Shown one piece after another: positions 62,601 through 64,000 of a DNA stretch of 64,000 nucleotides (position 1 is the first letter of the stretch; each line of letters begins with the position of its first letter). This stretch comes from Candida dubliniensis CD36. Its lineage: Eukaryota; Ascomycota; Pichiomycetes; Serinales; Debaryomycetaceae. The stretch covers positions 186,001-250,000 of the forward strand of contig NC_012867.1 of the NCBI RefSeq assembly GCF_000026945.1, written 5' to 3'. The notes beneath the pieces are model-generated. The model was not told the origin of the DNA, did not search any database, and saw nothing but the letters and a program-made list of their open reading frames with translations. Both the position numbers and the translations under genes were made by a program.

Positions 62601-64000
62601 GCCAGTTCATGGTTTGATTATTTTGAGAAAATCGCTTTTCTGTCAGTTGATCATTCAATCAATTATGAACCAGGAATTGTATTGACACAAAATTATTCTA
62701 CTCATTATAAATATCTGACCAATTTGACAACATCATTAGTTGATTTATCTATTGAATTATTTCAATTGGTGTTTCCTTATTTGAGTACCAAAATTCAATT
62801 TTCATTATTAGAACAGATGCGTAATTCATTAACAACAAGTTCAGTTGATCCGTTACGATTAAAAGCTATACAAATAAACGTATCGGTTACGTTACATGGA
62901 TTGATTTCAAATATTGTCAAGAAGAAAATTGCGGTTGAAGAAAGTATTTTGCTTGTAATCATTGATATTGTGAAAAAAATGCCCATAATGAGATATGATC
63001 AATTAATCAAAATCAATGCGTCAACATTAGGTTTAGTGTCTCAATTACTTGATAAAAATGGTGTCAGTGGACAAATCACTACCTTGATAAATGATATAGT
63101 AACAGATCTGAATCCATATAGAAGAGGATTCTCTTTATTGGCCCTATCTTATATTTATTCCAATACTAAATTAGGATTTTCCGATATTTATCATATTTCT
63201 TTACAATTATTAAATGATCCTAATCCAATAATATATCATTTCACAATTATTTCCACGAGACAATTATTTGAATTTAATCACGATAATTTACTGTTGATAC
63301 CAACAGTTTTGAATAAAATTTTTTCCAATTATTTGAATGATTCATTTGGTTACGATTTGTCTAATAAAGTTTTAATCAATTTAGAAACCAAATATAATTC
63401 AATTGCTGAAATCACCAAGTTATTGAAATTGTTTGTTAGTTCATTAGGACCAGCTTTACGTGATTGGGAAGTGGATCAGAAATTGAAATTGAAAGATATG
63501 ATTATTTCATTAAGTTATGGAATAGGATTATCAACATTGAATGATTACGTTGAAGTTTATAAACAACTATTATTATTGTTCCAAGAATTGATTATATATG
63601 ATTCTAATTTAATGGAAGGAGAAATCACCTTTTTCCGAGATTTATTGAATTTAATCATTTCCAAAAACTTAAAAATATCTTTAGCTAGTGTGTCTCCAAC
63701 ATCATTGAATACTGATACCATTTTCCCATTCAATACTAGTTTTGATTTATATTCTGGCGCATATGAATGTTACTATGAATTGTTGAAAATACTTGGAGTA
63801 GACATTTTGACTCAAGATACTGTTAATTTGCTTTGGGTATCGATGAATATAAAACCTTGTTTGGAATTGAAACAATTTATAAAATTATGGTTAGAAAGTA
63901 GTTTAGAAAAAAATTGGTTTGGTATTTTAAATTCTTTATTCAAATTAAGTTCCAAGAAATTGATTGGACCTTTTATTGAAACCAACTATCAACAGAAATT
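59670..64000 (+). CDS. LAA1: large HEAT-repeat protein, Laa1/HEATR5-like (partial, 3' end outside window)
   Basis: An open frame of 1443 codons from the ATG at 59670 (MENFDQILDRYEKLEVFNYL) to the right edge without a stop. It consists of helical repeats rich in Leu, Ile and Asn with short acidic loops. Near residues 125-165 the segment SIIILIDLFENFPNSLGSL and TQLYKILKKYPNINSNLI fits the Laa1/HEATR5 N-terminal region. Laa1 (about 2000 residues) is an AP-1 clathrin adaptor accessory protein at the trans-Golgi. A Lys/Ser-rich loop (about 480-520) and a loop near 890-905 (SESEKSKSKSK) interrupt the repeats. The assignment is by size, repeat type and one block, so it is moderate. Confidence 0.6.
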   Translation, partial: MENFDQILDRYEKLEVFNYLTSLSAKLSNENETKSIQESDYLIYLSQLNQLVEKANIPLDTKKKKPLEASNSQYEARQAISFNIYRLVSKNYILVLHKLPSKIYDLANQLVNNLVVDDKGELSPITQVSIIILIDLFENFPNSLGSLINFSITQLYKILKKYPNINSNLIFLLNSITKNATKMDIDDKMQYKLMKIVTKSIISESISYNMELECTTNVLIKKNYVLCYKNLLLLMVSTNYEMLLAASTSSTSAGAKMKPETIMKQQHDFQMNLLTTNEKTFNYCLSNFSKEIRIAMVELLANLLINFVPTGKFNAIEYLVTLFPLPEYNQWDSNLLMKINDNGEPIVDNIRKEKNTLMGHDSESIINSSLELSLFQASVTETIIFYLQLEQFQNLEFLSNNLTFILETILAKFVELNDMENHFMNQEWNKVLKYWGTIIEYIIQETGSASHEILCSFIYSKFVPESNNEDNSSHTLDQLVRTQSLNKQRKRESKMFSFKSKQSTKKKTVSNWEVKPYQNPYQAFFLLFIIDMLLPYGVSFESMKKDEKPTTTPKDTEEELDLPTSSSEIGSSSFIRGVLLNLIVNNNYYIRNYAIQTLLVYAKNNQAEINQLILHTFRLVDQEHKHSDKETPGGDQNIIPISSVRLFSYSLALLSLIKQTDPALLQNLTIVKVLSFCTQSLKHNTQSGVKNSSCWIILSSLVTLHNFSEYVKLNSSQFLVFWKSLLTSQFMSTSITASTPEGQTKEVILNLMLRNFSLVCLLNYLNSVELTPESLKQIQFLLTKSYNYLTYLESNIEVVGGVTSFNNTNFNELDYNVNILSNLLYTNYAFNNKLSTDRVFISLILYSKKIIFQSFTKLATLLKNEINSNMVIFLIKVFSDAKLFSRIQSSESEKSKSKSKTLNQVADIGDNLVLNEDYNYSFGVTSKLQYESMYIDELLIKFPFQFGIEEPQWLRKTFTFTTTPLPKPSIESEYSPEASSWFDYFEKIAFLSVDHSINYEPGIVLTQNYSTHYKYLTNLTTSLVDLSIELFQLVFPYLSTKIQFSLLEQMRNSLTTSSVDPLRLKAIQINVSVTLHGLISNIVKKKIAVEESILLVIIDIVKKMPIMRYDQLIKINASTLGLVSQLLDKNGVSGQITTLINDIVTDLNPYRRGFSLLALSYIYSNTKLGFSDIYHISLQLLNDPNPIIYHFTIISTRQLFEFNHDNLLLIPTVLNKIFSNYLNDSFGYDLSNKVLINLETKYNSIAEITKLLKLFVSSLGPALRDWEVDQKLKLKDMIISLSYGIGLSTLNDYVEVYKQLLLLFQELIIYDSNLMEGEITFFRDLLNLIISKNLKISLASVSPTSLNTDTIFPFNTSFDLYSGAYECYYELLKILGVDILTQDTVNLLWVSMNIKPCLELKQFIKLWLESSLEKNWFGILNSLFKLSSKKLIGPFIETNYQQK

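Noticed and set aside
1..64000. tRNA, retrotransposon LTR or CRISPR elements
   Set aside because: I looked for tRNA A/B boxes, long direct repeats and regularly spaced repeats and recognised none; a tRNAscan or LTR library search was not possible here.

Overview
The window is nuclear DNA from a CTG-clade budding yeast, almost certainly Candida albicans or a very close relative such as C. dubliniensis. The basis is the A+T-rich sequence, the Hyphal_reg_CWP cell-wall adhesin, the order glycogen synthase - PWP2 - GSL2 - TMA19 - TRM1 - CAB3 - SLN1 - DAL81, the sparse compact introns (GTATGT or GTAAGT / TACTAAC / AG), and the many poly-Asn and poly-Gln tracts. Gene names were assigned from protein motifs and remembered gene order; no database was searched. 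CTG is probably read as Ser here, so a few residues written as Leu under the standard code may be Ser.

Layout. 1-8.5 kb: a JmjC/PHD histone demethylase (3' end cut by the window edge), a GPI-anchored IFF/HYR adhesin and glycogen synthase, all on the minus strand. 8.5-10.5 kb is a long non-coding stretch. 10.5-16.5 kb: PWP2 (minus) and MPP6 (plus) share a divergent promoter, followed by a spliced YIH1/IMPACT gene and an RPAP3-like TPR co-chaperone. 16.5-24.1 kb: a FKS-type glucan synthase with a previously hidden 5' exon, TCTP/TMA19 and the DHHC protein SWF1. 24.3-28.1 kb: an unknown protein, a MIM2-like mitochondrial protein and TRM1. 28.1-35.5 kb is gene-poor and holds a 54-codon HOR7/DDR2-like secreted peptide gene, the resolvase CCE1 and an ATO-family acetate transporter. 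35.5-44.9 kb: CAB3 (a PPCDC/Hal3-type protein), SEC11 and the sensor kinase SLN1. 46.3-53.7 kb: a TEN1-like OB-fold protein, an unknown Asn/Gln-rich protein, DAL81, and ARC19 with a single-codon first exon. 53.9-64 kb: PRP40, ceramide synthase, a NudE/NDL1 coiled-coil protein and a large LAA1/HEATR5-like HEAT protein that runs off the right edge.

This is an ordinary eukaryotic arm of unrelated monocistronic housekeeping genes. I recognise no transposon, tRNA, CRISPR array or gene cluster, and no wholly new system. The observations most worth following are the tiny HOR7-like gene, three introns that change gene models, a uORF that overlaps the first start codon of TRM1, a roughly 300-residue disordered insertion inside the SLN1 ATPase domain, tandem MluI boxes upstream of the TEN1-like gene, and a strong G-quadruplex motif between two convergent genes.
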